A stretch of 64,000 bases of DNA, from contig AQSI01000004.1 in assembly GCA_000402655.1 (NCBI GenBank), positions 1 through 64,000 of the forward strand. Direction: 5' to 3'. The stretch comes from Fidelibacterota bacterium SCGC AAA298-D23. GTDB lineage: Bacteria > Fidelibacterota > Marinisomatia > Marinisomatales > Marinisomataceae. Shown piece by piece: positions 26,872 through 35,591 of this stretch; the first letter of the stretch is position 1, and every line of letters begins with the position of its first letter. Both the position numbers and the translations under genes were made by a program. Under the pieces are notes generated by a model that was not told the origin of the DNA, did not search any database, and saw nothing but the letters and a program-made list of their open reading frames with translations.

Positions 26872-27723
26872 ATGAATATCAAACAATTTAATGATTGGCT
26901 TTCAAGTGACAAAAAGCAATCATTAATCATGGGAATTTTAAATGTTACTCCTGATTCCTTTTCAGATGGTGGCCAATACTTCGACAAAAATGTTGCTGTT
27001 GAGCACGCATTAGCAATGATTAGAAATGGTGCAAATATAATTGATATTGGAGGTGAATCTACTAGACCATTTTCAGATCCTGTTAGTTTAGATGAAGAAA
27101 TTTCAAGAGTAATTCCTGTTATTAAAGGTATAAGAGAAAAATCTGATGTTTGTATATCTATTGATACAACAAAATCAATGGTTGCAAGCGAAGCTTTACA
27201 TGTTGGTGCTTCAATAATAAATGATGTTAGTGCCATGGAGGTTGATCCATTTATGGCTGATATAGCAGTAAAATTTGATTGTCCTATAATTATAATGCAT
27301 ATGAAAGGAACTCCAAAAAATATGCAAGATAACCCTACTTATGAATCCTTAATATCAGATATTAAAAATTATCTGATAAAAAGAATAGATTATGCAGTAT
27401 CTAAAGGGGTACATCGCAAAAAAATTATTATTGATCCCGGTATTGGTTTTGGAAAAACCGTTGAAAATAATTTTGAAATCATAAATAATTTAAATCATTT
27501 TGTTAAGTTAAATTTTCCAGTCCTTCTTGGTGCATCAAGAAAATCATTCATTGGAATAGCTTTAAATCTTCCAGAAAATGAAAGGTTAGAAGGTTCATTA
27601 GCAGCTAATATTATTGGATTACAACAAGGTGTAAAAATTTTTAGAGTCCATGATGTTGCTGAAACATATAAAGCACTCTTTATTGCAAATAAAATTTATA
27701 ATTCAAACCATTTAATTAGCTAA
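26872..27723 (+). CDS. folP: Dihydropteroate synthase
   Basis: FolP, 283 residues, joins p-aminobenzoate to dihydropterin pyrophosphate in folate synthesis. Motifs: MGILNVTPDSFSDGGQYFD, DIGGESTRPFSDPVS, ISIDTTKSMVASEAL, IIIMHMKGTPKNMQ, DPGIGFGKTVENN and GASRKSFIG. The gene lies between ftsH and cdaA, a linkage common in Bacteroidetes and relatives. Confidence 0.97.
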   Translation: MNIKQFNDWLSSDKKQSLIMGILNVTPDSFSDGGQYFDKNVAVEHALAMIRNGANIIDIGGESTRPFSDPVSLDEEISRVIPVIKGIREKSDVCISIDTTKSMVASEALHVGASIINDVSAMEVDPFMADIAVKFDCPIIIMHMKGTPKNMQDNPTYESLISDIKNYLIKRIDYAVSKGVHRKKIIIDPGIGFGKTVENNFEIINNLNHFVKLNFPVLLGASRKSFIGIALNLPENERLEGSLAANIIGLQQGVKIFRVHDVAETYKALFIANKIYNSNHLIS

Positions 27724-27731
27724 ATTAATAT

Positions 27732-28511
27732 ATGAACCTTTTTGAGATAAGTTTTTTAAAGTTTACACTTACCGACCTGTTTGATTTGATTTTGGTTACA
27801 TTCATTTTTTCTTATGCCTATTCTTACTTTAGAGGTACTAGAGGTGGACAAATGTTAATTGGTTTGTTAATTATTTTTTTTGCTGGATTTATAATTAATA
27901 TTCTTGGATTTAAAGCTACATCTTGGCTTTTAAATCTTTTTCAAACTGTTTGGGTCGTAGTTTTTGTAATTTTATTTCAACCAGAAATCAGAAGACTCCT
28001 AACTTCAGTAGGACAGAACCGAATTTTAAGAAAACTATTTCAGATTGAAAGAACTGAAATACAAGAAGACATATTATCTAGTATTGAAGAAATTAAAAGA
28101 AATAAGTGGGGTGCTCTACTTGTATTTGAGCGTGAAAATTCTTTAAAAAATGTAGTATCAGATGCTGTTCCAATGCATGCTTCGTTTAGCCCAGAGCTTT
28201 TAGTATCAATCTTTAATCCATCTTCCCCTTTGCATGATGGTGCAGTAGTAATTCATAATAATTTAATTGAAGCAGCAGCATGTATTTTGCCTCTTACGGA
28301 AAGTAAGACTTTAAATCCTGAAATGGGAACTAGGCATCGAGCAGCACTTGGGATTTCTGAAGAGAGTGATGCTTTGGCAGTTGTTATTTCAGAAGAAAGT
28401 GGAAAAATTTCTGTTGCAGAAAATGGATATTTTATAAGTTCAGGCCTTTCTTTAGATGAATTAGGCAAAATTCTTAAAGAAAAGATGAACGAATTTTTTG
28501 AGGAAAATTAG
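27732..28511 (+). CDS. cdaA: Diadenylate cyclase CdaA
   Basis: CdaA (DacA), 259 residues, makes the second messenger c-di-AMP from ATP. About three N-terminal membrane helices (residues 15-85) precede the DAC domain, which has SPLHDGAVVIHNN (DGA motif) and MGTRHRAALGISEESDA (RHR motif), both needed for activity. It is the membrane-bound CdaA form rather than DisA. No CdaR-like YbbR gene follows, unlike in Firmicutes. It sits 8 bp after folP. Confidence 0.95.
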   Translation: MNLFEISFLKFTLTDLFDLILVTFIFSYAYSYFRGTRGGQMLIGLLIIFFAGFIINILGFKATSWLLNLFQTVWVVVFVILFQPEIRRLLTSVGQNRILRKLFQIERTEIQEDILSSIEEIKRNKWGALLVFERENSLKNVVSDAVPMHASFSPELLVSIFNPSSPLHDGAVVIHNNLIEAAACILPLTESKTLNPEMGTRHRAALGISEESDALAVVISEESGKISVAENGYFISSGLSLDELGKILKEKMNEFFEEN

Positions 28512-28513
28512 AA

Positions 28514-29989
28514 ATGTTAAAAGATAAGATTTTAGATTTATTGAATCGGTCAGATTTTATGACTTTATCAACAAGCGTCGCTGGTAATTCTTCTGCAGCG
28601 AATGTCTATTTTGCAAATGACGGATTAGATATATACTTTTTCACTTTCAATCCTTCAAGAAAAGCTGTACAAATTTCCATTAATCCTAAGGTTCAATGTG
28701 TAATTAGACCTGATGGAGAAGAAGGTATAAAGGAGTTGCAAATTGATGCACATGCTTCGAAAGTAACGGACAAGAATGAAGTTGAAAAAGCTAAGAAAGC
28801 AATTCTTGATGTCACTGAGGCTTTTTCAGAATATATGCATGATGATTTTTTGATTGCTAATGATGTAATAGGCTACTATAAAATTCAGCCAACAACAATA
28901 AAATATGTCGATTTTTTCGCTGAAAAACAATTTGAATGGATGGAAGTTCCTGAAAATAGAATTGGATTATTAAAAGAAGTAAAAAACAATATACTTAATA
29001 CTTTAAAATATTGGATTACTGTTGTGAGAGCACCTTTTTTAACAGCTACCATTGCTCCAATCATGCTTGGTTCTGCTATTGCATATAAACAGTTTGAGGT
29101 CTTTGATTGGTCTATATTCTGGATGGTATTATTTGGTGCGGTTTGTGCTCAAATTGGTACAAATAATATTAATGACTATTTTGATCATAAAACTAGAAAT
29201 GATGAAATGAATAAGTTAGCTAGTCCATTTAATGGAGGATCAAGAGCTATTCAATCTGGATTAATTACACCTACAAATATGCTTCTGCTTTCAATTTTCT
29301 TTTTTTCATGTACAATCCTAGTTGGTCTTAATCTAAATAACCTTTTCTTTGAAGGAAGACTTGATTCAGTCTTAATGTATCTAGGATATTTGGGTGTATT
29401 TTTGGGAGTTATGTACACTGGATTTTTTAAACTTGCATACAATGGTCTCGGAGATTTAGCAGTATTTATTGGTTTTGGTCCTCTTATGGTATATGGTGCA
29501 GCTTTGCTGCAAAACTTAGCAGTGGAACCAACTCAATCAATTGATCCAATAGTGACATTATTTTACTCAGTTCCTGTTGGAATATTTATTGCCTTAGTCC
29601 TTTTTATAAATTGTTTCCAAGATTATAATGCTGATAAGGCTGCAAATAAAAATAGCTGGGTTGTTAAATTGGCTGGCCCAGGTGAAAAAGCTAATTATAG
29701 AAAACCATTTTCAGTTTGGAAAAGTTTAATGGTTATATCATTTCTTTTGATTGTTGGAGCATCTATTTATGCACAAAATTATTATACATTAATTGCATTG
29801 ATTCCATTACTTATTTTCAATTTTGCATCTAAGAAAGGTTCTGATTGGTTAGTTGAATGGGAAAAAGATGATGCTAATCTTCAGCAATTACCTTATGAAC
29901 TATTAATTGTTAATGTATCAACTATTGGAATTCACTTTTTAACTGGAGTACTGTTAACAATTGGGGTATTACTAAGTGTATGGATTTAA
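28514..29989 (+). CDS. PNPOx-like flavin domain fused to MenA/UbiA prenyltransferase
   Basis: A 491-residue two-domain protein. Residues about 1-150 (LLNRSDFMTLSTSVAGN, VYFANDGLDIYFFTFNPSRK) form a pyridoxamine 5'-phosphate oxidase-like split barrel of the kind that often binds flavin. Residues about 165-491 form a UbiA-superfamily membrane prenyltransferase: the first Asp-rich motif is NNINDYFDHKTRNDE and the second is NCFQDYNADKAANKNS. MenA (dihydroxynaphthoate polyprenyltransferase) is the closest match by motif and by GSRAIQSGLIT. If so, it makes menaquinone, the likely electron acceptor for NQR. The fusion is unusual; no stop or start signal separates the halves. The substrate is inferred. 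Confidence 0.78.
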   Translation: MLKDKILDLLNRSDFMTLSTSVAGNSSAANVYFANDGLDIYFFTFNPSRKAVQISINPKVQCVIRPDGEEGIKELQIDAHASKVTDKNEVEKAKKAILDVTEAFSEYMHDDFLIANDVIGYYKIQPTTIKYVDFFAEKQFEWMEVPENRIGLLKEVKNNILNTLKYWITVVRAPFLTATIAPIMLGSAIAYKQFEVFDWSIFWMVLFGAVCAQIGTNNINDYFDHKTRNDEMNKLASPFNGGSRAIQSGLITPTNMLLLSIFFFSCTILVGLNLNNLFFEGRLDSVLMYLGYLGVFLGVMYTGFFKLAYNGLGDLAVFIGFGPLMVYGAALLQNLAVEPTQSIDPIVTLFYSVPVGIFIALVLFINCFQDYNADKAANKNSWVVKLAGPGEKANYRKPFSVWKSLMVISFLLIVGASIYAQNYYTLIALIPLLIFNFASKKGSDWLVEWEKDDANLQQLPYELLIVNVSTIGIHFLTGVLLTIGVLLSVWI

Positions 29990-31075
29990 AAGAAGCATAT
30001 TCATTATCCTTAGAAAAATATAATCAAATTAGGAGGCATCTTTGACCTTGAATCAAAGACTTCTGAGCTCCAAAAATTAAAAGAGCAAATATCTGATCCC
30101 ACAATGTGGGAAAATAACTCTGAATCAACTACTGTAATGAAAAAAATATCTTTTCTTGAAAAAGATATTACCTTAAGAAAAAATCTTATTCAAAAAGCTG
30201 AAGATGTAGAAGTACTGATTGAATTTTTAAATGAAAATCAAGTTGAAGAAGAAGAAGTTAAAAAAGAGCTTAAAATCTTTTCTAATCTTCTCAAGGAGTT
30301 TGAATTAAAACTTATATTAAATGGCGATAATGATATTAACGATGCTATAATTACAATTCATCCAGGTGCAGGAGGTACAGAAAGTCAAGATTGGGCTGAA
30401 ATGCTTTATCGTATGTATTCTATGTGGGCTGAATCTAAAGGATTTAAATTCAATGTTATTGACTTCCAAAACGGTGACGAGGCCGGATTAAAAGATTGTA
30501 CATTGGAAATCTCTGGTGATTATGCTTATGGTTTATTACAAGCTGAGATTGGTATTCATAGACTAGTAAGGATTTCTCCATTTGACTCTAACAGCAGAAG
30601 ACATACATCATTCGCTTCAGTCTCAGTTTCTCCATCAGTAAATGAGGATATTGATATTGAAATTAATCAAAAAGATTTAAGGATAGATACGTTTAGGTCT
30701 AGCGGTGCTGGTGGACAGCATGTTAATAAAACAGATTCAGCAATAAGAATAACTCATATACCATCAGGTATTGTTACTCAATGTCAAACGCAAAGATCTC
30801 AGCACAAAAATAAAGAACAAGCTTTAAAAGTTTTAAAATCAAAACTTTTTCAATTAGAAGTGGAGAAGCAGCTTCTTAATAAAAAAGAGCTAGAAGGAGA
30901 AAAAAAAGATATTGGTTGGGGTAGTCAAATTAGATCTTATGTTTTTCATCCTTATAACATGATTAAAGACCATAGAACCAAGCATGAAGTAGGAAATATA
31001 AAATCAGTTATGGACGGTAATATTGATGATTTTATATATAGTTATTTGTTAGATAAAATGGAAAAAAATAAATAA
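29980..31075 (+). CDS. prfB: Peptide chain release factor 2, with programmed +1 frameshift
   Basis: RF2 terminates translation at UGA and UAA. A short first frame starts at ATG 29980 (overlapping the previous gene by 10 bp), encodes 21 residues MDLKEAYSLSLEKYNQIRRHL and meets an in-frame TGA at 30043. Shifting +1 at CTT TGA C continues as DLESKTSELQK through the main frame. Domain features are TIHPGAGGTESQDW, the UGA-recognition tripeptide in RISPFDSNSRRH, and the GGQ catalytic loop SSGAGGQHVNKTDSA. Any annotation beginning at the later ATG 30104 would miss the true N-terminus. Confidence 0.96.
30031..30046 (+). promoter_or_regulatory. RF2 autoregulatory +1 recoding site
   Basis: The element reads AGGAGG CAT CTT TGA C: an internal Shine-Dalgarno-like AGGAGG three bases before the slippery CTT, then the in-frame TGA followed by C. 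This is the arrangement known from prfB of most bacteria, where low RF2 lets ribosomes slip +1 at the UGA and so raises RF2 synthesis. Confidence 0.95.
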
Positions 31076-31084
31076 GTTTTCAAA

Positions 31085-32560
31085 ATGGAAAATAAAAGTT
31101 TAAAACAAATTAAAGAAAATCGACTTGAAAAGTTAAAAAAAATTCGTCAACTAGGAATAGAGCCTTACGCATATGACTATGATAGCTCTCATCATACATC
31201 AGAAATAAATGAAAAGTTAATTGATTCTAAAGTTTCTTTAGCGGGAAGAGTCATGTCTCTTAGAAAAATGGGTAAAGCATCATTTGCTAATATTCAGGAT
31301 CAAGAGGGACGCATCCAATTTTATATTGCAAGAGACGACGTTGGTGAAGATAATTATAATTTATTTAAGCTAACGGATATAGGTGATTTTGTTGGGATTG
31401 AGGGCAAGGTTTTTAAAACTAAAACAGATGCATTAACTATCAAAGTTTCCCATCTAACAATCTTATCTAAAAATATAAAGCCAATACCTGATGTTAAAGA
31501 AAAAGATGGTGAGAAATATAATTTAGTTTCAGATAAAGAATTCAGATATAGAAAAAGGTTTCTTGATTTAATTATTAATCCTGAAACAAAAAACAATTAT
31601 GTGAAGAGATTTAAAATAATTAACTCCATAAGATCATTTTTAAATAATCACGGATATATTGAAGTAGAAACACCTGTATTACAACCAATATACGGAGGGG
31701 CAAATGCTAAGCCATTTACCACACACCATAATGCATTAGATCAGGATTTTTACCTTCGTATTGCAACAGAATTATATTTAAAGCAATTGATTGTAGGTGG
31801 ATTTGAAAAGGTTTATGAACTTTCTAAAGATTTTAGAAACGAGGGCATCGATAGAAGCCATAATCCAGAATTCACTATGCTAGAATTTTATCAAGCTTAT
31901 TCTGATTATAATTTTATGATGGATTTTGTTGAACAAATGTTTAAAAAAGTTGTTAAGGACCTTGATATGAAAAAAATATCATGGGATGGTCATAAAATTG
32001 ATTTTAGCAAAAAGTTTGCACGAAAGACTATGGGAGAACTAATTAAAGATCATACCGGAAATGATATTGATATCTCTGATCATTCAGCCGTTTATAAAGT
32101 TTGCAAAAATTTAAAGCTTGAGGTTAGTAAAAAGGATAGCTTAGCTTCTTTAATAGATGAAATCATGAGAAGAAAAGTTGAACCAAATCTAATTCAACCA
32201 ACATATGTTATCAATCATCCTGTCGAAATTTCACCTTTAGCGAAAGTGAATAGGGATGGAGATAAAGATTTTACAGAGAGATTTGAATTATTTATTGCAG
32301 GAATGGAGTTTGCAAATGGTTTTTCAGAGCTGAATGATCCAATTGATCAAAGAAAAAGATTTGAAGATCAATCAAGAAAGAAAGATGGAGGAGATGAAGA
32401 AGCATTTCCAATTGATGAAAACTTTCTTGAAGCGATTGAGACTGGAATGCCCCCAACAGCAGGAGTAGGAATTGGAATTGATAGATTAGTTATGCTATTA
32501 ATCGATACTCGATGGATAAGAGATGCCATAATTTTCCCTACCTTAAAATCCCTTAAATGA
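31085..32560 (+). CDS. lysS: Lysyl-tRNA synthetase, class II
   Basis: LysS, 491 residues. An N-terminal OB-fold anticodon-binding domain (SLAGRVMSLRKMGKASFANI) is followed by the class II catalytic core: motif 2 with YELSKDFRNEGIDRSHNPEF, FTMLEFYQAYSDY, and motif 3 GVGIGIDRLVMLL. The bacterial-type length is normal. It lies 9 bp after prfB, the same neighbour order as in many bacteria, and overlaps the next gene by 4 bp. Confidence 0.97.
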   Translation: MENKSLKQIKENRLEKLKKIRQLGIEPYAYDYDSSHHTSEINEKLIDSKVSLAGRVMSLRKMGKASFANIQDQEGRIQFYIARDDVGEDNYNLFKLTDIGDFVGIEGKVFKTKTDALTIKVSHLTILSKNIKPIPDVKEKDGEKYNLVSDKEFRYRKRFLDLIINPETKNNYVKRFKIINSIRSFLNNHGYIEVETPVLQPIYGGANAKPFTTHHNALDQDFYLRIATELYLKQLIVGGFEKVYELSKDFRNEGIDRSHNPEFTMLEFYQAYSDYNFMMDFVEQMFKKVVKDLDMKKISWDGHKIDFSKKFARKTMGELIKDHTGNDIDISDHSAVYKVCKNLKLEVSKKDSLASLIDEIMRRKVEPNLIQPTYVINHPVEISPLAKVNRDGDKDFTERFELFIAGMEFANGFSELNDPIDQRKRFEDQSRKKDGGDEEAFPIDENFLEAIETGMPPTAGVGIGIDRLVMLLIDTRWIRDAIIFPTLKSLK

Positions 32561-33705
32561 AACTCGTATTATTTTTAATTAAAAAATTATTTATTTCAAA
32601 AAATAGTAGTTTAGTTTTTCGCCTTACAAACCTTATTACAATAATTAGTCTTTCATTGGGAGTTGCATCATTAAACATTGTTTTGAGTTCAATTGATGGT
32701 TTCGAATCTGAAATTTCAAAAAAATTATCAAATTTGAATGGATATAGTTCAATTAATCATTTATTTGAAGATGAAATCATTGAAAACGAATTTGAACAAC
32801 CATTCATATCAGATAAAGTACCTTATTTAGAAAAGATAGCATTATTAAAATCAAAAAATGATTCCCAGAGTATTATTATAAATGCATATCCAATTAACGA
32901 TTTTAATAAAATTAAACTTTTCAGTTCATTTGATACTAACAAAATAAAAAATGAATCAATTGTTATTGGAAAAAGATTAGCAGAAAATCTTAATCTTAAA
33001 CTTGGAGATCAAGTAGTTATTTTCAATCCAAAAAAACTCAAAAACTTTTCTAACCAAAATAGATACGACTTCTTTACTGTAGTACATATTTATAATTCTG
33101 GTATACCTGAATTTGAAGAGAGAAATATTTTTACTTCTTTAGAAAATCTTCAAAAGTATTATGGTATTGAAAATTATATTTCAGGATGGGTAAGTATTGA
33201 CCCAAATGATGACATTATAGATTATCCGTTTTATCAAATGACTATATACGATAAGTATTCGAGTCTTTTTGAATGGATAAATACTCAAAAATGGCCAATT
33301 TTATTTATTTTTAGTTTAATTGCAGTAGTTTCATTTTTTGGGCTTTTAAGCTCTTTAAGTATTTTATTTTATGAGAAGAAAATGGATTTCACAATTCTTA
33401 AGATATATGGATTAGCTCACAAATCAATTTCAAAGATATTTATTTTTCAATCAATGATTCTTGCATTGTTTGGATCAACAATTGGTATATTATTTTCCTA
33501 TGTTCTTATTCTACTGCAGAATGAATTTAAATTAATAAGCATTGAACAGAATATTTATTTTGTTGATTATCTTCCTATGGAATTTAATTTTAGTAACTCA
33601 CTTTTAATAATCATAATAAGTGTAATATTAAGTCTTATTATCTCCACTTCATCTGTAAAAAGATTTGCTTACTTTAATCCAATGAATGTGTTGAGGACTA
33701 AATGA
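32557..33705 (+). CDS. ABC transporter permease, LolC/LolE-like
   Basis: A 382-residue FtsX/MacB-type permease: one N-terminal membrane helix (about 20-45, IISLSLGVASLNIVL), a periplasmic domain, then three C-terminal helices from about residue 250. With the next two genes it makes a LolCED-like set with 4-bp ATGA overlaps throughout, as in lipoprotein release from the inner membrane. The extracytoplasmic sequence is divergent, so LolC versus LolE cannot be decided. Other FtsX-type exporters remain possible. Confidence 0.75.
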   Translation: MKLVLFLIKKLFISKNSSLVFRLTNLITIISLSLGVASLNIVLSSIDGFESEISKKLSNLNGYSSINHLFEDEIIENEFEQPFISDKVPYLEKIALLKSKNDSQSIIINAYPINDFNKIKLFSSFDTNKIKNESIVIGKRLAENLNLKLGDQVVIFNPKKLKNFSNQNRYDFFTVVHIYNSGIPEFEERNIFTSLENLQKYYGIENYISGWVSIDPNDDIIDYPFYQMTIYDKYSSLFEWINTQKWPILFIFSLIAVVSFFGLLSSLSILFYEKKMDFTILKIYGLAHKSISKIFIFQSMILALFGSTIGILFSYVLILLQNEFKLISIEQNIYFVDYLPMEFNFSNSLLIIIISVILSLIISTSSVKRFAYFNPMNVLRTK

Positions 33706-34832
33706 AAATTTATTTATTAATCGCTAAAAGATTTTTATTTCCAAGAAATGATTTTCGTTATAATACAGTTAATTTTATATCATTTATAAGTCTTTTCATT
33801 GGTGCTGCTGCAATAGTATTATCCGTTTCTGTACTTAATGGTTTTCAAGGAATTTTACAAACTGAAGCTAAAAAAATTTATGGTGATTATTTGGTCGAAG
33901 ATATAAGTAATACTAGCTTTTTTAGAGATTTAAATATGGATAATGAAAATTATTCAATCTTCCAGGAAAATGAATTTTTAATTGTATCTAATAAAAAACA
34001 GAACATAATTAAATTTAAATCTGTATCGAATGAATCCTTGAATGATTTTTACGAACTTGATCTGCAAAATAATTTTAAGATATTATCCAACAAAGATGTG
34101 ATAATTGGTAATTTGCTTGCAAATCGACTGAATGTTGAAATTGGAGATAGTATTCAAATAATATCTAAAGATTTTAAACTTAATTCATACAGTCTTCCTG
34201 ATATTTATGAGTTTAGAGTTGCAAATATTTTTTCAAATAGAATTTTAAGAGCTAATGATTTTCTGGTATTTGGAGTGAATAAAGAAATCTTCAAAGATGC
34301 GATTTTTTCTACAGAGATTAATGGAGATATTGGAAGCATAAAAGATTCATCAATAACATTTTTATCTTGGAGAGACAGAAATCGTCAGCTTTTTGAAGCA
34401 ACCGAAATAGAGAAAAAAATAACTTTTTTTACTTTATTATTAATCGTCTTAATTGCTTCATTTAATCTATCTTCATCAATCATGCAGATTTCATCAAAAA
34501 AGATAAGGGATTTAGCAATATTTTCATCTATTGGTATGAAAAAAAATGATATCAAAAAAATATTCATCATTTACAGTTACTTGATTGGTCTTTCTGCATT
34601 ATGTGGAGGTATTCTTTTTGCTTTATTAGTAATTTTATTACAAAATAAATTATCCTTAATAAAATTATCACCTGAGTTTTATTTAGTTGATACTTTACCA
34701 ATGCAGATATTTATTTTTGATATAGCACTACTTTTATTGGGTTCAGTCTTTTTGATAGGTATTTTTACAAATATTCCTTTGAGATTCATAAATAGTTTGA
34801 GTCCTTTAAAAATAATTAATAAACAATTATGA
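33702..34832 (+). CDS. ABC transporter permease, LolC/LolE-like (second subunit)
   Basis: A 376-residue paralogue of the preceding protein with the same topology: N-terminal helix (about 22-48, ISLFIGAAAIVLSVSVLNGF), periplasmic domain, three C-terminal helices. The NGFQGILQTE segment after helix 1 is typical of Lol permeases (the LolCE signature is xNGFxxxL). It overlaps both neighbours by 4 bp. A heterodimer with the preceding permease is likely. Confidence 0.78.
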   Translation: MKIYLLIAKRFLFPRNDFRYNTVNFISFISLFIGAAAIVLSVSVLNGFQGILQTEAKKIYGDYLVEDISNTSFFRDLNMDNENYSIFQENEFLIVSNKKQNIIKFKSVSNESLNDFYELDLQNNFKILSNKDVIIGNLLANRLNVEIGDSIQIISKDFKLNSYSLPDIYEFRVANIFSNRILRANDFLVFGVNKEIFKDAIFSTEINGDIGSIKDSSITFLSWRDRNRQLFEATEIEKKITFFTLLLIVLIASFNLSSSIMQISSKKIRDLAIFSSIGMKKNDIKKIFIIYSYLIGLSALCGGILFALLVILLQNKLSLIKLSPEFYLVDTLPMQIFIFDIALLLLGSVFLIGIFTNIPLRFINSLSPLKIINKQL

Positions 34833-35491
34833 TTGTTGATATAAAAAAACTAACAAAAACTTTTTCGGACGGAAGAAATAAACTCCACGTTTTAAAAGAT
34901 ATTAATCTTCAAATAGATAAAGGAAACATCATAACAATAAAAGGTCCTTCCGGTTCTGGAAAATCAACATTGTTAAGTATTATCGGAACCCTTGATAATG
35001 CTGATAGTGGAGAACTTTTAATCAATGGAATTAGTATTCAGGATAACACCAATATTGATAAGCTAAGAAATAAGAGTATAGGTTTTATATTCCAATTTCA
35101 TAATTTAATTTCAGAACTTACATTAGAAGAGAATGTCAGTCTTCCAAAAATGATAGCTAAAGAGCAATTAGATAAAAAGGAACTTATTGAGCTTTTTGAG
35201 TACTTTGATCTAAAAGATAGAATGAATTCATTCCCAAATGATTTGTCAGGTGGTGAGAAGCAAAGAGTGGCAGTGATGCGAGCTATTATTAATAATCCGT
35301 CAATAATTATCGCAGATGAACCAACAGGAAATCTTGATAAGGAAAATGCATTAAAAATGATGTCTCTTTTTCAAAAATTGAATACTGAAAAAAAACTCAC
35401 AATAATTGTTGCAACGCACGATGAGAATGTTTTTAATATTGGTCACAAAAAATATCAATTAGTTGACGGATATCTTGAATTAGTCCATTAG
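34829..35491 (+). CDS. ABC transporter ATPase, LolD-like
   Basis: A 220-residue ATPase of the MacB/LolD class: Walker A GPSGSGKSTLLSIIGTLD, Q-loop FIFQFHNLISELT, signature LSGGEKQRVAVMRAI, Walker B IIADEPTGNLD and H-loop VATHDENVF. It completes the lolC/E-like permease pair and probably powers lipoprotein release or a related outer-membrane trafficking step. It is the last gene before the dnaK promoter region. Confidence 0.85.
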   Translation: MIVDIKKLTKTFSDGRNKLHVLKDINLQIDKGNIITIKGPSGSGKSTLLSIIGTLDNADSGELLINGISIQDNTNIDKLRNKSIGFIFQFHNLISELTLEENVSLPKMIAKEQLDKKELIELFEYFDLKDRMNSFPNDLSGGEKQRVAVMRAIINNPSIIIADEPTGNLDKENALKMMSLFQKLNTEKKLTIIVATHDENVFNIGHKKYQLVDGYLELVH

Positions 35492-35513
35492 TATGACTTA
35501 ATGGCATATAATT

Positions 35514-35527
35514 TGTCAATTATGACA
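35514..35527. promoter_or_regulatory. Inverted repeat TGTCA-N4-TGACA upstream of dnaK
   Basis: The 14-base TGTCAATTATGACA has perfect 5-base arms around ATTA. Related half-sites occur nearby: TATGAC at 35492-35497 and TTGTCATAATT at 35563-35573, three GTCATA/TATGAC-like copies in 100 bp. This could be an operator or activator site for dnaK. It is not CIRCE (TTAGCACTC-N9-GAGTGCTAA), which I do not find here. Confidence 0.35.
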
Positions 35528-35539
35528 TAAATTAATTTC

Positions 35540-35555
35540 TGGCATCTTCTTTGCA
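35540..35555 (+). promoter_or_regulatory. Sigma-54-like -24/-12 promoter element before dnaK
   Basis: The sequence TGGCATCTTCTTTGCA matches the sigma-54 consensus TGGCAC-N5-TTGCW closely: GG (35541-35542) and GC (35553-35554) are separated by exactly ten bases, as required. Predicted transcription would start near 35566, and AAGGAG and the dnaK ATG (35592) follow. A chance match is possible, and no -35/-10 alternative is clearly better. Confidence 0.35.
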
Positions 35556-35591
35556 ACTATATTGTCATAATTTAATTTTAAGGAGAAAATA

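Noticed and set aside
26700..27236. 178-residue minus-strand ORF across ftsH and folP
   Set aside because: It lies antisense to two confidently identified genes, has no recognisable motifs and its composition is that of a shadow frame.
35492..35591. CIRCE heat-shock operator before dnaK
   Set aside because: No TTAGCACTC-N9-GAGTGCTAA inverted repeat is present; the palindrome there is unrelated.
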